In this document: positions 31,164-41,339 of the stretch, one piece after another
Layout: each line of letters starts with the position of its first letter
Numbering within the stretch: position 1 is the first letter of the stretch
NCBI RefSeq assembly: GCF_001534665.1
Contig: NZ_CP013920.1
Span: 124,001 to 188,000, forward strand
Direction: 5' to 3'
Length of the DNA: 64,000 nucleotides
Origin: Candidatus Arsenophonus lipoptenae
GTDB taxonomy: Bacteria > Pseudomonadota > Gammaproteobacteria > Enterobacterales > Enterobacteriaceae
Position numbers and translations under genes: made by a program
Notes under the pieces: model-generated
The model's database searches: none
Told to the model about the DNA's origin: nothing
Seen by the model: the letters and a program-made list of their open reading frames with translations, nothing else

Positions 31164-32189
31164 ATGCGTAAAATTATTACAAAAATACTTTGCTTAAAAC
31201 AAAATATATATAAACCTTATTATCCTAAATTTAATATTGCTTATGGAGTTGATAAAAATTTTTTATATGGTTGTGGAATATCTATAGCATCAATTGCATT
31301 GCAAAATACTAAATTTAACTATCGCTTTCATATATTTACTAGTTATTTTAATGATGATAATAAAATATTATTTTTTAATTTATCACAACAATATAATCTT
31401 AAAATAAATATTTATCTTGTAAAAGATCAGAGTTTAAAATTATTACCTAACACAAAAAATTGGTCTTATCATACTTATTTTAGATTTATAATTGCTGATT
31501 ATTTTGTGGATAAAATAGATAAAATTTTATATTTAGATGCAGATATGATCTGCAATAATAAATTAGATAAATTGCAAGAAATTAATTTTAATAACAATGA
31601 AATTGCAGCAGTTGTAATAGAAAAAGATGAAAAATGGTGGAAAAAAAGAGCTATTGCATTAAAAACAGTAAATATATCAAAAGGATATTTTAATGCTGGA
31701 TTTTTACTTATTAATTTAAAACGTTGGGCTGAAGAAGAAATATCAACTAGAGCTATGAAATTACTTAGAGATAAAAACTCAAAAAATAAATTTTCTTTCT
31801 TAGATCAAGATGTTTTAAATATTTTATTAATGAATAAAGTAATTTATTTAGCAAAAAAATATAATACTCAATATAATATAAATCATGATTTACAATCTAT
31901 TCAAAAGCAAGCATTTAATATTGATGCCGTTTTTATTCATTATATTGGTCCAACTAAACCATGGCATGAATGGGGGACATCTCAATTTTTGCAACCATTC
32001 ATAAAAGCAAAAAATGCATCTCCTTGGAAAAATAAACCATTATTAAAAGCAAAAAGTATACATCTTTTAAGGTATTGTGCTAAACATAAATTTAAACAAA
32101 AAAAATACTATGATAGTATAAAATATTTTATTTTATATTATTTAGCTAAATCTAAAAAAATTTTCAAGAGATTAAAATCTAATGTTTAA
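31164..32189 (+). CDS. waaO: LPS core hexosyltransferase, GT8 family (WaaO/WaaI-like)
   Basis: 341-residue GT8 retaining transferase. It has IAYGVDKNFLYGCGISIAS at the N terminus, the metal-binding YLDADMIC (DxD) motif, the donor-site GYFNAGFLLINLKRW and FLDQDVLNILL, and the LPS-type C-terminal block HYIGPTKPWHEWG...SPWKNKPLLKAKS. These features are typical of WaaO/WaaI, which add a glucose or galactose to the WaaG-added glucose. Sequence cannot settle which sugar is used. The coding sequence is noticeably more A-rich than waaG. Confidence 0.82.
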   Translation: MRKIITKILCLKQNIYKPYYPKFNIAYGVDKNFLYGCGISIASIALQNTKFNYRFHIFTSYFNDDNKILFFNLSQQYNLKINIYLVKDQSLKLLPNTKNWSYHTYFRFIIADYFVDKIDKILYLDADMICNNKLDKLQEINFNNNEIAAVVIEKDEKWWKKRAIALKTVNISKGYFNAGFLLINLKRWAEEEISTRAMKLLRDKNSKNKFSFLDQDVLNILLMNKVIYLAKKYNTQYNINHDLQSIQKQAFNIDAVFIHYIGPTKPWHEWGTSQFLQPFIKAKNASPWKNKPLLKAKSIHLLRYCAKHKFKQKKYYDSIKYFILYYLAKSKKIFKRLKSNV

Positions 32190-32254
32190 TATTCACAGTA
32201 TTATAAAAAAAAATTAAAATTAATACAAAACAAAAATATACCTATAAAAAAAAA

Positions 32255-33205
32255 ATGAACTACAATATAGTATACGGAGTTGATAGAAATTTTTTACTTG
32301 GAGCAGCTATATCAATAAATTCAGTCTTAATACATAATAATATAAATTTTAATTTTCATTTATTTACTGATTATATTGATGATAAATATATAAATAATTT
32401 TCAACAAATAATAATAAAGCATAAATCTAGTATGATAGTTTATTTAGTCGATGTTGAGCATTTAAAGCCACTATTAATTTCAGATGTTTGGTCTTATGCT
32501 ACCTATTTTAGATTAATTGCCTTTGAATACTTAAGTACTGATATAAATTATATCTTGTATTTAGATGCCGATATTATTTGTATAAATAGTTTAAAAAAAA
32601 TATTTCAATTAAATTTAAATAATTTTTTTGCAGCAGTAGTTCTTGATATTGATAAAATGCAACATTTACATGCTAATAGATTAAATATAGCAATATTAAA
32701 TAAAAAATATTTTAATGCTGGTGTAATATACGTGAATTTACAAAAATGGATTAAAAATGATTTTTATAAAAAATCTATAGAATTAGTATTAGGAAAAACT
32801 AATTTTGGTAAATTAAAATATCTTGATCAAGATGCATTAAATATACTATTTAATACTAAAAATATTTATTTATCACGAGATTTTAATTGCATATATACAT
32901 TAAAAAATGAATTAATTTATCGTGATTTTTTAAAATATAAATTATTTATAACAAATAAAACTATTTTCATACATTATACTGGTATTACAAAACCATGGCA
33001 TACATGGGGTATTAATTATCCAGTTAGCAAATTTTTTTTAAATTCATATAAGTGCTCTCCTTGGAAAAATCAACCACTAAATGAAGCAAAAAAGAAAAAT
33101 GAAATGCAAGAAAAATATAAACATTTATTTATACAATATAAATATATAAAAAGTTTTATATGTTTAATTAAATATAAATTATTAAAAAATAAATTATTAA
33201 AATAA
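32255..33205 (+). CDS. waaJ: LPS core hexosyltransferase, GT8 family (WaaJ-like)
   Basis: 316-residue GT8 paralogue of the preceding gene, 65 bases downstream. It shares VYGVDRNFLLGAAISINS, the YLDADIIC DxD motif, KYFNAGVIYVNLQKW, YLDQDALNILF and HYTGITKPWHTWG. Its C-terminal MQEKYKHLFIQYKYI resembles WaaJ, which adds the third outer-core hexose. The N-terminal extension of E. coli WaaJ is missing (316 against about 338). The two genes look like an old duplication and not a recent one. Confidence 0.78.
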   Translation: MNYNIVYGVDRNFLLGAAISINSVLIHNNINFNFHLFTDYIDDKYINNFQQIIIKHKSSMIVYLVDVEHLKPLLISDVWSYATYFRLIAFEYLSTDINYILYLDADIICINSLKKIFQLNLNNFFAAVVLDIDKMQHLHANRLNIAILNKKYFNAGVIYVNLQKWIKNDFYKKSIELVLGKTNFGKLKYLDQDALNILFNTKNIYLSRDFNCIYTLKNELIYRDFLKYKLFITNKTIFIHYTGITKPWHTWGINYPVSKFFLNSYKCSPWKNQPLNEAKKKNEMQEKYKHLFIQYKYIKSFICLIKYKLLKNKLLK

Positions 33206-33458
33206 TCATCAATCATATTAAACTACACATTATAAATTTTATATCATAATTATATAGATAATTAAAATGTATATTTAAATAAACTTTTTTAACTTATTTG
33301 AGTTATACATATTATTTATTATTTAATATAAATCAGTTTATTTGCTATATAATCTAGCACAAAAAATAAATATCAAATATAAAAATATTTTTCATACAAT
33401 AAAGAATCATGATAAATAAAAAAAACAAACTTTAAATAGATTTTGGTTTAAGAACTAA

Positions 33459-34661
33459 TTATTTATTACCATTCAATGCTAATGCTATTCCTATAATAAC
33501 AGACATATTTGAAATATGAACTGTTTCAAATAAACCTCTAATTATTATATCACCAATAAATATTAACATTAAAATTAAAAAACCATCTTTAATTTTATTA
33601 TTACGATATTTTTTCAATAAATATATAAAGGTTGAAATAAAAAAATATAGAATAGCAACTAATCCTAGTATACCAGCAGCAAACCAAATTGATAGAATAG
33701 TATTATGAGGTCCTATTGACTGTTTAAAAATCCATTCAGGATAATCTATTACTCTTTCATTATAAATTTTATAAAATAATTGTTCTCCATAACCATAACC
33801 TATAATAGGATTATCTTTGATAAGATCTAAAGCAGAATCTTGAGTACCATTACAATATCTATGACTACTATCCATTTGTTTTAACTTATAGAATAATTTA
33901 TCATATTGACCTTGATTAATTATAGCTAGTTGAATTAACAAAATACTAAGTAAAATTATAGCAATATTAGGTAATTGAATCTCTTTTTTTATCAAACACC
34001 AAATAATAAATACTATAGTAATAGATAACCAAGTGCCTCTTTGTAAGGTGCCTATAGTTATTAGAACAAAAATAAGTGAAAGTAGTAAAAATAAAATTAT
34101 ACTTTTTGTGTTTTTATATAACCAAAAAGAGAGCAAAGAAGGCATAATAAATATTAACCAATCTGAAATATATCGATGTTCAAATGTTGATAATGGTAAT
34201 ATACCTTGATGATATTCATTAATATATTGTCTGATTTCCTTAATTGTTAATGGCAAAATAGAAAAAACTAAAGAAAAAATTAACAAATTAGTTATATTTT
34301 CTTTTTTTTCTCGATAAAGAACAATAGCAATAGCTATTGTATTAATAAATAATTTTTCTAAAATTTCTTTATTAAAAGCTTTAATTGAAATATTTATATC
34401 TCTAGAAATAATTAATGAATAAAGAATTGCTACTACAAAAAATATTAAAGATAAAAATAAATTATTTTTAAACATATTAAAAACAGTTCTTTTTTCCATA
34501 ATTAAGGAGATAATAGCGGTAAAATATATTAATCCTGTTAAAATATGCTTATAACGAGTAATACCATCAGCAAAATAGATAACAATAAAAAAAAATACTA
34601 TACCTAAATTCCAATACGACCTGTAACTAAATTTTTTATTAATTGTTGGTATACTCTTCAT
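33459..34661 (-). CDS. waaL: O-antigen ligase
   Basis: Polytopic inner-membrane ligase that transfers undecaprenyl-linked O antigen to the lipid A core. 400 residues with about ten to twelve hydrophobic helices and a large periplasmic loop. The conserved features of the Wzy_C/WaaL superfamily are visible: LQRGTW (Arg) near residue 208 and GPHNTILSIWFAAGILGL with the conserved His in the big loop. It is opposite in orientation to its neighbours. Ligase is assigned over polymerase because it lies among core genes and the distant O-antigen operon has its own Wzy. Confidence 0.83.
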   Translation of the reverse strand: MKSIPTINKKFSYRSYWNLGIVFFFIVIYFADGITRYKHILTGLIYFTAIISLIMEKRTVFNMFKNNLFLSLIFFVVAILYSLIISRDINISIKAFNKEILEKLFINTIAIAIVLYREKKENITNLLIFSLVFSILPLTIKEIRQYINEYHQGILPLSTFEHRYISDWLIFIMPSLLSFWLYKNTKSIILFLLLSLIFVLITIGTLQRGTWLSITIVFIIWCLIKKEIQLPNIAIILLSILLIQLAIINQGQYDKLFYKLKQMDSSHRYCNGTQDSALDLIKDNPIIGYGYGEQLFYKIYNERVIDYPEWIFKQSIGPHNTILSIWFAAGILGLVAILYFFISTFIYLLKKYRNNKIKDGFLILMLIFIGDIIIRGLFETVHISNMSVIIGIALALNGNK

Positions 34662-34759
34662 CTGTTCTCCAAAAAAAAATTAAATTTAATTTTATTTATA
34701 TAGACTAAAATATAAAAAATGATATATAATATAAATTATTGTTAGGTAAATAAATTTAT

Positions 34760-35569
34760 ATGCCAGAACTACCTGAAGTTGAAACTACTAGACGTGGTAT
34801 TAAATCCTATTTAGTTGGTAACAAAATAAAATATAGTATAGTACGTAATAGAAGATTACGGTTTCCTGTCGCAATAGAAATTTTAAATATAAATAATGAA
34901 TTAATTTTAAATATCAAACGACGAGCAAAATACTTGCTCTTTGAACTAAAATATGGCTGGATAATAATTCACTTAGGAATGTCAGGTAATTTACAAATTC
35001 TAACAAAAAAACAATTAGCATTAAAACACGACCATATCGATTTAGTATTAGCTGATGGAAAAATATTGCGTTATACGGATCCAAGACGTTTTGGGTTTTG
35101 GTTATGGGCTAATAATTTGCATAATCATCCATTAATGATACATTTAGGTCCTGAACCACTTTCGAATAATTTTAATGTAGAATATCTGTGTCAACGAGCA
35201 AAAAATAAAAAAACTGCTATAAAACCTTGGTTAATGGACAATAAAATTGTAGTAGGTCTTGGTAATATTTATACTAATGAAATATTATTAGCATCCAAAA
35301 TATTACCAACTAGAATTGTTAAATCTCTAAATAAAAAAGAAATTACTAATTTAGTTATACAAATTAAATATATTCTTAATAGTGCAATAGAGTATGGTGG
35401 CACTACATTAAAAAATTTTTTGCAGTTTGATGGGAAACCAGGTTTTTTTAATCAAAAATTGCTTATTTATGGAAAAAAAAACGAACATTGTACAATATGT
35501 AATCAAAAAATAACACTAATCAAACAAAGAAATAGAAGTACTTATTTTTGTTATAATTGTCAAAAGTAA
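34760..35569 (+). CDS. mutM: formamidopyrimidine-DNA glycosylase
   Basis: Base-excision repair glycosylase/AP lyase removing 8-oxoguanine. 269 residues, same as E. coli. It begins MPELPEVETTRRGI (Pro2 nucleophile after Met removal, Glu3). It has TDPRRFGFWLW and GLGNIYTNEILL motifs and a C-terminal zinc finger with four Cys (CTIC...CYNC). The last bases overlap convergent coaD by 10 bp. Confidence 0.96.
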   Translation: MPELPEVETTRRGIKSYLVGNKIKYSIVRNRRLRFPVAIEILNINNELILNIKRRAKYLLFELKYGWIIIHLGMSGNLQILTKKQLALKHDHIDLVLADGKILRYTDPRRFGFWLWANNLHNHPLMIHLGPEPLSNNFNVEYLCQRAKNKKTAIKPWLMDNKIVVGLGNIYTNEILLASKILPTRIVKSLNKKEITNLVIQIKYILNSAIEYGGTTLKNFLQFDGKPGFFNQKLLIYGKKNEHCTICNQKITLIKQRNRSTYFCYNCQK

Positions 35570-36072
35570 TTTTGATTTAAATTAATTTTTTTTAGTTTCT
35601 GTAATATAGCTTTTATTATAGATTTTGGTAAAAAAGATGAAACATCACCACCAAGACTAATTACTTCCTTAATCAAAGAAGAAGAAACAAATGATAATTT
35701 AGGAGATGATAATAAAAATATAGTTTCTATATCAGTAATCAAATAATTATTCATATTAGCTAATTTAAATTCATATTCAAAATCTGATACAGATCTTATA
35801 CCTTTAATTAAAATATTAATGTGTTGCTTTCGGGCATAATTTACTGTTAATCCATGAAATCCTGTTATTTCAATATTTGTTAAATGCTTTGTATATTTTT
35901 TAGCAAAAAAAATACGCTCATCAAGATTAAACATTAGTTTTTTTTGAGAATTACCTGAGATAGCTAATATTAATCTGTCGAATATTAAAGATGCTCGTTC
36001 TATAATATCTAAATGACCATAAGTTATAGGATCAAAACTACCTGGATACATAGCTGTGGCTGTATTTTTCAT
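35560..36072 (-). CDS. coaD: phosphopantetheine adenylyltransferase
   Basis: Transfers AMP from ATP to 4'-phosphopantetheine, the penultimate CoA step. It is a nucleotidyltransferase with the T17-Y-G-H20 form of the HxGH motif (YPGSFDPITYGHLDII) and the C-terminal FVSSSLIKEV. 170 residues against 159 in E. coli; the extra length is a Lys/Asn-rich tail overlapping the end of mutM. The mutM-coaD convergent arrangement is as in E. coli. waaA, co-oriented with coaD in E. coli, is reversed here. Confidence 0.95.
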   Translation of the reverse strand: MKNTATAMYPGSFDPITYGHLDIIERASLIFDRLILAISGNSQKKLMFNLDERIFFAKKYTKHLTNIEITGFHGLTVNYARKQHINILIKGIRSVSDFEYEFKLANMNNYLITDIETIFLLSSPKLSFVSSSLIKEVISLGGDVSSFLPKSIIKAILQKLKKINLNQNYF

Positions 36073-36270
36073 TTTATCTCATAAACAGTAAATAAAATAT
36101 TTTCTCATTTAAATGCATTAAATAAATCATATTGATTACATTGTTTTGTTAAATTATGAAGAAAAAAATTATTAAATATATGTTTAAAAATTAATAAAAT
36201 ATAAAATAAGTATTAACATATTTTATATGTACAATCACTTTAGTATAATTACTTAAAATTATTTTATAAA

Positions 36271-37545
36271 ATGTTATTATATTTATATCAAGTATTTATT
36301 TATCTTATTCAACCTATTATTTGGTTAAATTTATTATGGCGTAGTCGTAAATATAAATCTTATCGTAAACGTTGGAAAGAACGATATGGTTTTTGTAACA
36401 ATAAATTAATACCATATGGTGTATTATTACATGCTGTTTCAGTAGGAGAAACATTAGCAGCTTTGCAACTAGTAAAAGCATTACGTCATAATCATCCAAA
36501 ACTACCAATTACAGTCACTACAATGACACCAAGTGCATCAGCACTTGTTCTATCAAAATTTGGAGATGATATTCAACATGTATATTTACCATATGATTTA
36601 ATAGGTTCTATACATCGTTTTCTTAATTGTATTAATCCTAAATTAACCATTATTATGGAAACAGAACTTTGGCCAAATCTTATTTTTCAACTAAAAAAAC
36701 GAAATATCCCTTTGATTATCACTAATGCTAGATTATCTGAAATTTCAGCAAAACGTTATCAAAAAATAAAATGCCTTACAAAAAAACTATTACAAAATAT
36801 TACTATTATAGCAGCACAAAACCAAGAAGATGGTGAACGTTTTATTAAATTAGGTTTAGCAAGAAAAAAATTATATATTACAGGTAATTTAAAATATGAC
36901 ATTACTATATCATCTGAATTATGCCTAAAAAATATAAAATTACGTCAACAATGGGCTCCAAATCGTCCTGTTTGGATTGCAAGTAGCACACATGAAGAAG
37001 AAAATTCTATTATCTTATTTAGTCATACTAAATTATTAAAACGAATACCTAATTTATTACTTATTCTTGTCCCTAGAAATCCAGAATGTTTTATGAACAT
37101 CAAACAATTAACAAAAAAATTTAAGCTATTTTATATTTCTCGTAGCGATAACCTAATTCCTAATGATAACACTCAAGTTATTATTGGCGATACTATAGGT
37201 GAACTAATGTTATTATACGGTATATCTGATATTGCTTTTATAGGAGGTAGTTTAGTCAAAAAAGGGGGTCATAATCCTTTAGAGGCAGCAATATATTCTA
37301 TTCCTATTTTAATGGGTCCTTATACTCATAATTTCAAAGATATTTGTACGAAATTAAAAAAAGAAGATGGTCTGATTACAGTATACGATAGCACGTCTTT
37401 AATTTTTAATATTTTATATTTAATTAAAAATAAAAATCATCGAATATACTATGGTAATAAAGCAGCAAAAGTTTTATACAAAAATAAAGGTGCATTACAA
37501 AAATCATTAAAATTAATAGAACAATATTTGCCACGAGTAAATTAA
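36271..37545 (+). CDS. waaA: 3-deoxy-D-manno-octulosonic acid (Kdo) transferase
   Basis: Membrane-anchored GT30 enzyme adding two Kdo residues to lipid IVA. 424 residues (E. coli 425). An N-terminal membrane anchor (VFIYLIQPIIWLNLL) is followed by RKRWKERYGF, the catalytic-Glu loop HAVSVGETLAA, METELWPN, and the C-terminal FIGGSLVKKGGHNPLEAA donor site. Essential for the LPS built by the neighbouring genes. Confidence 0.96.
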   Translation: MLLYLYQVFIYLIQPIIWLNLLWRSRKYKSYRKRWKERYGFCNNKLIPYGVLLHAVSVGETLAALQLVKALRHNHPKLPITVTTMTPSASALVLSKFGDDIQHVYLPYDLIGSIHRFLNCINPKLTIIMETELWPNLIFQLKKRNIPLIITNARLSEISAKRYQKIKCLTKKLLQNITIIAAQNQEDGERFIKLGLARKKLYITGNLKYDITISSELCLKNIKLRQQWAPNRPVWIASSTHEEENSIILFSHTKLLKRIPNLLLILVPRNPECFMNIKQLTKKFKLFYISRSDNLIPNDNTQVIIGDTIGELMLLYGISDIAFIGGSLVKKGGHNPLEAAIYSIPILMGPYTHNFKDICTKLKKEDGLITVYDSTSLIFNILYLIKNKNHRIYYGNKAAKVLYKNKGALQKSLKLIEQYLPRVN

Positions 37546-37636
37546 AAAATATTATTTAACAGAGAAAATATATTAAAAATTAAATAAATTTATAGTTTCA
37601 CATTAATACTTAAAATTTATATTTAATTAAAATTAC

Positions 37637-37661
37637 AAATATCTACTCTAAGTAGATATTT
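37637..37661. terminator. hairpin between convergent waaA and waaC
   Basis: AAATATCTACT (37637-37647) pairs perfectly with 37651-37661 across loop CTA. It lies between the 3' ends of waaA and waaC. The T tract after it is short, so a bidirectional terminator role is likely but not certain. Confidence 0.5.
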
Positions 37662-37822
37662 TACAGTATGTTAAAATTATAAAAAATAACTTAATAAAAC
37701 CATACATAATTAATTTTAAATAAACTAAATTTACTAATTTAACATCTTTTAAAAGGTAATTAAAAATTATAAATTTAAAATTTTTACATAATTATTATAT
37801 ATTTTTATTTAATAAATATTAT

Positions 37823-38803
37823 CTAATATTTATTATTAATTTTTAAAATTAAATGTTGATAAACATCATGAGGTTTAATTGTCGACATCTTGCCATCAGA
37901 TGAAATAATAATTTGTTGTGCTGCACCACCATAAACACCTATTAAATGCGGTTTTGTAGGACCATAAAGTGTAATATTAGATTTATTAAGAGCAGCAGCT
38001 AAATGACTTAATCCTGTATCAACAGACACAATAGCCTTAGCCATAATAATTATTTTCGCTAATTTAGCTAATGATAGCTTAGGTAATACTTCAACATTAT
38101 TAAAACCATTAGCTAGACTTACTGCTCTTTGATATTCTAAACTAGTCCCCCAAGGCAATTTTATCTTAATTGCTTTTATTTGTAAAAAATTAATTAATTC
38201 TCTCCAATAAGATTCAGGCCAATGTTTTTCTTTACGTGTCGTAGAATGAAAAAAAATAACATATGGGTAATTTTCTTTTTCATAAGTTAATGGCAAAAAA
38301 TACTGTAAGATACCATAATCGCCAATAATAGTTGGTTTAGCATAATATAAGCTATCAGCAAACAATTGACGTATACGCTCAACAGCATGTTGTTTTTTAT
38401 TAACACTATAACAATAGTCACAAAATAAGCTTGCTAAAGGTTCTCTAGAACTTTTCCAATTATAACAATGTGTTACGCCAGAAACCAACCGAGTTATAAA
38501 AAAAGAACTTTTTAATAATCCTTGTGCATCAATAACAGCATCATAACTTCTTTGTTTTAATCTACTATGAAAAAACGCTATTTGCTGTCTAGCTGTTTTT
38601 CCTAACCAGTTTTTTCGCCATCGTCGGATAGCAACCGGGATTACCAGATTAACAGCATCATGCCAATTAGGAATTTCAACAAAATTTTCTTCAACAATCC
38701 AATCAAATCTAATATTAGGATATTTTATAACAGCATCAGTCAATGCTGGTAAAGTATGTAATACATCACCCATAGATGAAGTTTTAACAATTAATACTTT
38801 CAT
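37823..38803 (-). CDS. waaC: LPS heptosyltransferase I
   Basis: GT9 enzyme adding the first L-glycero-D-manno-heptose to Kdo. 326 residues (E. coli 319). It begins MKVLIVKTSSMGDVLHTLPAL and has VIDAQGLLKSSF. The donor-site block AIVSVDTGLSHLAAAL, followed by TLYGPT, is typical of WaaC. Its start overlaps the end of waaF by 20 bases. It is the third gene of hldD-waaF-waaC. Confidence 0.96.
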   Translation of the reverse strand: MKVLIVKTSSMGDVLHTLPALTDAVIKYPNIRFDWIVEENFVEIPNWHDAVNLVIPVAIRRWRKNWLGKTARQQIAFFHSRLKQRSYDAVIDAQGLLKSSFFITRLVSGVTHCYNWKSSREPLASLFCDYCYSVNKKQHAVERIRQLFADSLYYAKPTIIGDYGILQYFLPLTYEKENYPYVIFFHSTTRKEKHWPESYWRELINFLQIKAIKIKLPWGTSLEYQRAVSLANGFNNVEVLPKLSLAKLAKIIIMAKAIVSVDTGLSHLAAALNKSNITLYGPTKPHLIGVYGGAAQQIIISSDGKMSTIKPHDVYQHLILKINNKY

Positions 38804-39854
38804 TCTTGCTGATTTCCGTTAACAACTGAATTAATACAGTAATCACATATTCAGGTTTAATATCAATTAAACTTTTATGATAACCATTATCCATATTTCC
38901 TTTTCTAATTTTGTAATAACCATTAATTAAACGAATCATTTTTACTTTTTTTGACAAGGAAGGAGTAAAATCTGGACTACTTGGCCCATATAATACTACA
39001 AGAGGTATGTTTAATGCTGAAGCAATATGCATTAAACCTGAATCATTAGTTACTATAACCTGGCAAGATGCTAATAAATTAATCACCTGTTCTAGAGTTG
39101 TTTTACCAGTCAAATTAACACAATATTGTTTATAATCATTAGATAACAATTCTCTAATATTTTTAGCTATAACATCATCTTTTTTTGAACCAAAAATTAA
39201 AATTCGACAACGATTATAAATAGAAAATAATAATTTAGCTAATTTTGCATAATGATAAAACGGCCAACATTTAGCAGGTCCAAATGCCGAACCTGGACAA
39301 AAACCAATAATAAATAAATTTTCTGGAATATGAAAAATTTGTTTACTTTGTATTAATTCTGTTTTTGTTACTGATAATTTAGGTAATAAAATGGGTTTAG
39401 GTATTTCATCAGCATTATTAATTAAATTTTTTTTATAAGCTAATACGACATAACGTTGAAACATTTTAGGAAAAGCGGATTTATTTAATAAACGAATATC
39501 ATTTAATAATCCATAACGCATTTCACCAATCCATCCAATTCTTTTTGATATTCCAGCAAAAAAAGGCACTAATGCAGATTTAAACGAATTAGGTAGCACA
39601 TACGCTTGATCATAATGTCTAGATCGTAATTTAATACCAAATTGACGACGCATATTTATAGATAAACATTTATGTCCCCAAGGCATTGATATAGCTTGAT
39701 TTATTTCAGGCATTTTATGTAATAATGATCGACACCAATCAGGTGCTACAACATCAATCTCTGATTTTGGGTATTTAAATTTTAAAGTGCGATAAAGGCT
39801 TTGCGACATCATCATATCACCTATCCATGAAGGGCCAATAATTAATATTTTCAT
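38784..39854 (-). CDS. waaF: LPS heptosyltransferase II
   Basis: GT9 enzyme adding the second heptose. 356 residues (E. coli 348). It begins MKILIIGPSWIGDMMMSQSL and has FCPGSAFGPAKCWP. The C-terminal VIVTNDSGLMHIASALN and VVLYGPSSP motifs complete the donor site. It lies 16 bases after hldD and overlaps waaC, so the three are one operon, as in E. coli. Confidence 0.96.
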   Translation of the reverse strand: MKILIIGPSWIGDMMMSQSLYRTLKFKYPKSEIDVVAPDWCRSLLHKMPEINQAISMPWGHKCLSINMRRQFGIKLRSRHYDQAYVLPNSFKSALVPFFAGISKRIGWIGEMRYGLLNDIRLLNKSAFPKMFQRYVVLAYKKNLINNADEIPKPILLPKLSVTKTELIQSKQIFHIPENLFIIGFCPGSAFGPAKCWPFYHYAKLAKLLFSIYNRCRILIFGSKKDDVIAKNIRELLSNDYKQYCVNLTGKTTLEQVINLLASCQVIVTNDSGLMHIASALNIPLVVLYGPSSPDFTPSLSKKVKMIRLINGYYKIRKGNMDNGYHKSLIDIKPEYVITVLIQLLTEISKNESINC

Positions 39855-39870
39855 ACCCTTTATTACCCAT

Positions 39871-40809
39871 TTAACTATTACTATTTAATAATCTCATATA
39901 ATCATAAATCCCATCTTTTAAAGTTTTAAATGGTTTATCATAACCAACAGATTTTAATTTAGTAAGATCTGCTTCAGTAAATTTTTGATAAGATTTTTTT
40001 AATTTATCTGGAAAAGCAACATATTCTATTGAAATATTTTTATCCAGATGAAAATGCTTTATTTCATCAACTACAGACTTAAAGGAACTTGCCTTACCAC
40101 TACCACAATTAAATATGCCAGAAATTTTATTTTGCCAAAACCATAAGTTAATAGAAACTACGTCGCTTATATGAATAAAATCTCGTTTAAACTTTTTACT
40201 ACCAATAAAAAGTTTCGGATGTTGTCTATTTATAATTTGATTATTTAAATGAAAAATTATGCTAGCCATGTTTCTTTTATGATTTTCACGTGGGCCATAA
40301 ACATTAAAATAACGAAAACCACTAACTTGGGAAGTAATATTAGGTAAAACTTTACGAACATACTGATCAAATAAAAACTTAGAGTAACCATATATATTTA
40401 ATGGTTTTTCATATTTTTGATCTTCAATAAAATTATTATAACGATTACCATATATCGCAGCAGAAGAAGCATATAAAAATGCGATATGACGTTTAATACA
40501 ATAATTAAGTAATTCTTTTGAATATTGATAATTATTATTCATAATATACTTACCATTACATTCAATAGTTGATGTACAAGCTCCTTCATGAAAAATTACA
40601 TCAATATTACCTATATTATCATCAGATATAATACGTTTAATAAATTCTTCTTTATCAAGATAATCTGCAATATCTAAATCAATTAAATTAATAAATTTAT
40701 CATTTTTTTTAAGATTATCTACTACTATAATATCACTACGACCAATATTATTTAATGATTTTATAATATTGCTACCAATAAAACCAGCACCACCAGTAAC
40801 TATAATCAT
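39871..40809 (-). CDS. hldD: ADP-L-glycero-D-manno-heptose 6-epimerase
   Basis: Makes ADP-L-glycero-D-manno-heptose, donor for WaaC and WaaF. 312 residues (E. coli 310). NAD(P)-binding [10 protein letters not shown] is at residues 6-15. Also present are [10 protein letters not shown], the [10 protein letters not shown] segment, the catalytic YGYSKF pair and [11 protein letters not shown]. First gene of the hldD-waaF-waaC operon; its promoter lies in the spacer to yibN. Confidence 0.97.
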   Translation of the reverse strand: MIIVTGGAGFIGSNIIKSLNNIGRSDIIVVDNLKKNDKFINLIDLDIADYLDKEEFIKRIISDDNIGNIDVIFHEGACTSTIECNGKYIMNNNYQYSKELLNYCIKRHIAFLYASSAAIYGNRYNNFIEDQKYEKPLNIYGYSKFLFDQYVRKVLPNITSQVSGFRYFNVYGPRENHKRNMASIIFHLNNQIINRQHPKLFIGSKKFKRDFIHISDVVSINLWFWQNKISGIFNCGSGKASSFKSVVDEIKHFHLDKNISIEYVAFPDKLKKSYQKFTEADLTKLKSVGYDKPFKTLKDGIYDYMRLLNSNS

Positions 40810-41339
40810 TAGATTTACCTTTATACTATTAATATAAATAATTAATTACATTAATTTAATTAAATCTTAACCATTCATTATAATATAATAACTAATATGA
40901 TCTTTTTAATTTTCTATTATTTAATAACATATTTTTATAATATTTAATAATAAATATTAATTTATTAACTTGATATTATTAATAATAAAAATTATGTTCT
41001 AAACATATATCAATAAAAATAAATAGATCTATATCTAATCATTTTTATTAAAACTTATAAAAACTAAAAAATATTCTATTTCATAATAAGTTATAATATT
41101 AACTATTAACAATTAGTATTTAATATATAGATAAATATATTTATAAATATTAATTTCAAAAATATTTTTTTAAATTAATATTTATTTTGATAATATTAAA
41201 ATATAAATATTATTATCAACTAACTTTATTAAAAGTTAATAAAATTTAAATATATTTTTTAAAAAAATTATTTTCATTTTATTATGAAGTAATATTAACT
41301 TAAAATTCATGTTAAATTATAAAATAAGGAGTATGAAAT
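40810..41339. other. divergent spacer hldD/yibN
   Basis: 530 A/T-rich bases where E. coli has kbl, tdh, envC, gpmM and other genes; no remnant is recognisable. It carries an inverted repeat at 41143-41185 and, right of it, the yibN ribosome binding site AAGGAG. Confidence 0.45.
41143..41185. repeat. long A/T inverted repeat, 14-bp arms
   Basis: ATAAATATTAATTT (41143-41156) pairs perfectly with 41172-41185. After one mismatch, five more A-T pairs form inside the loop, and TTTT follows on the plus strand. It sits between two divergent genes, so it is not in a normal terminator position. Confidence 0.55.

Noticed and set aside
33459-34661. Calling this gene a second O-antigen polymerase
   Set aside because: WaaL and Wzy are hard to separate by sequence, but this gene lies among LPS core genes, carries the ligase-like GPHN loop and the O-antigen operon already has its own polymerase.
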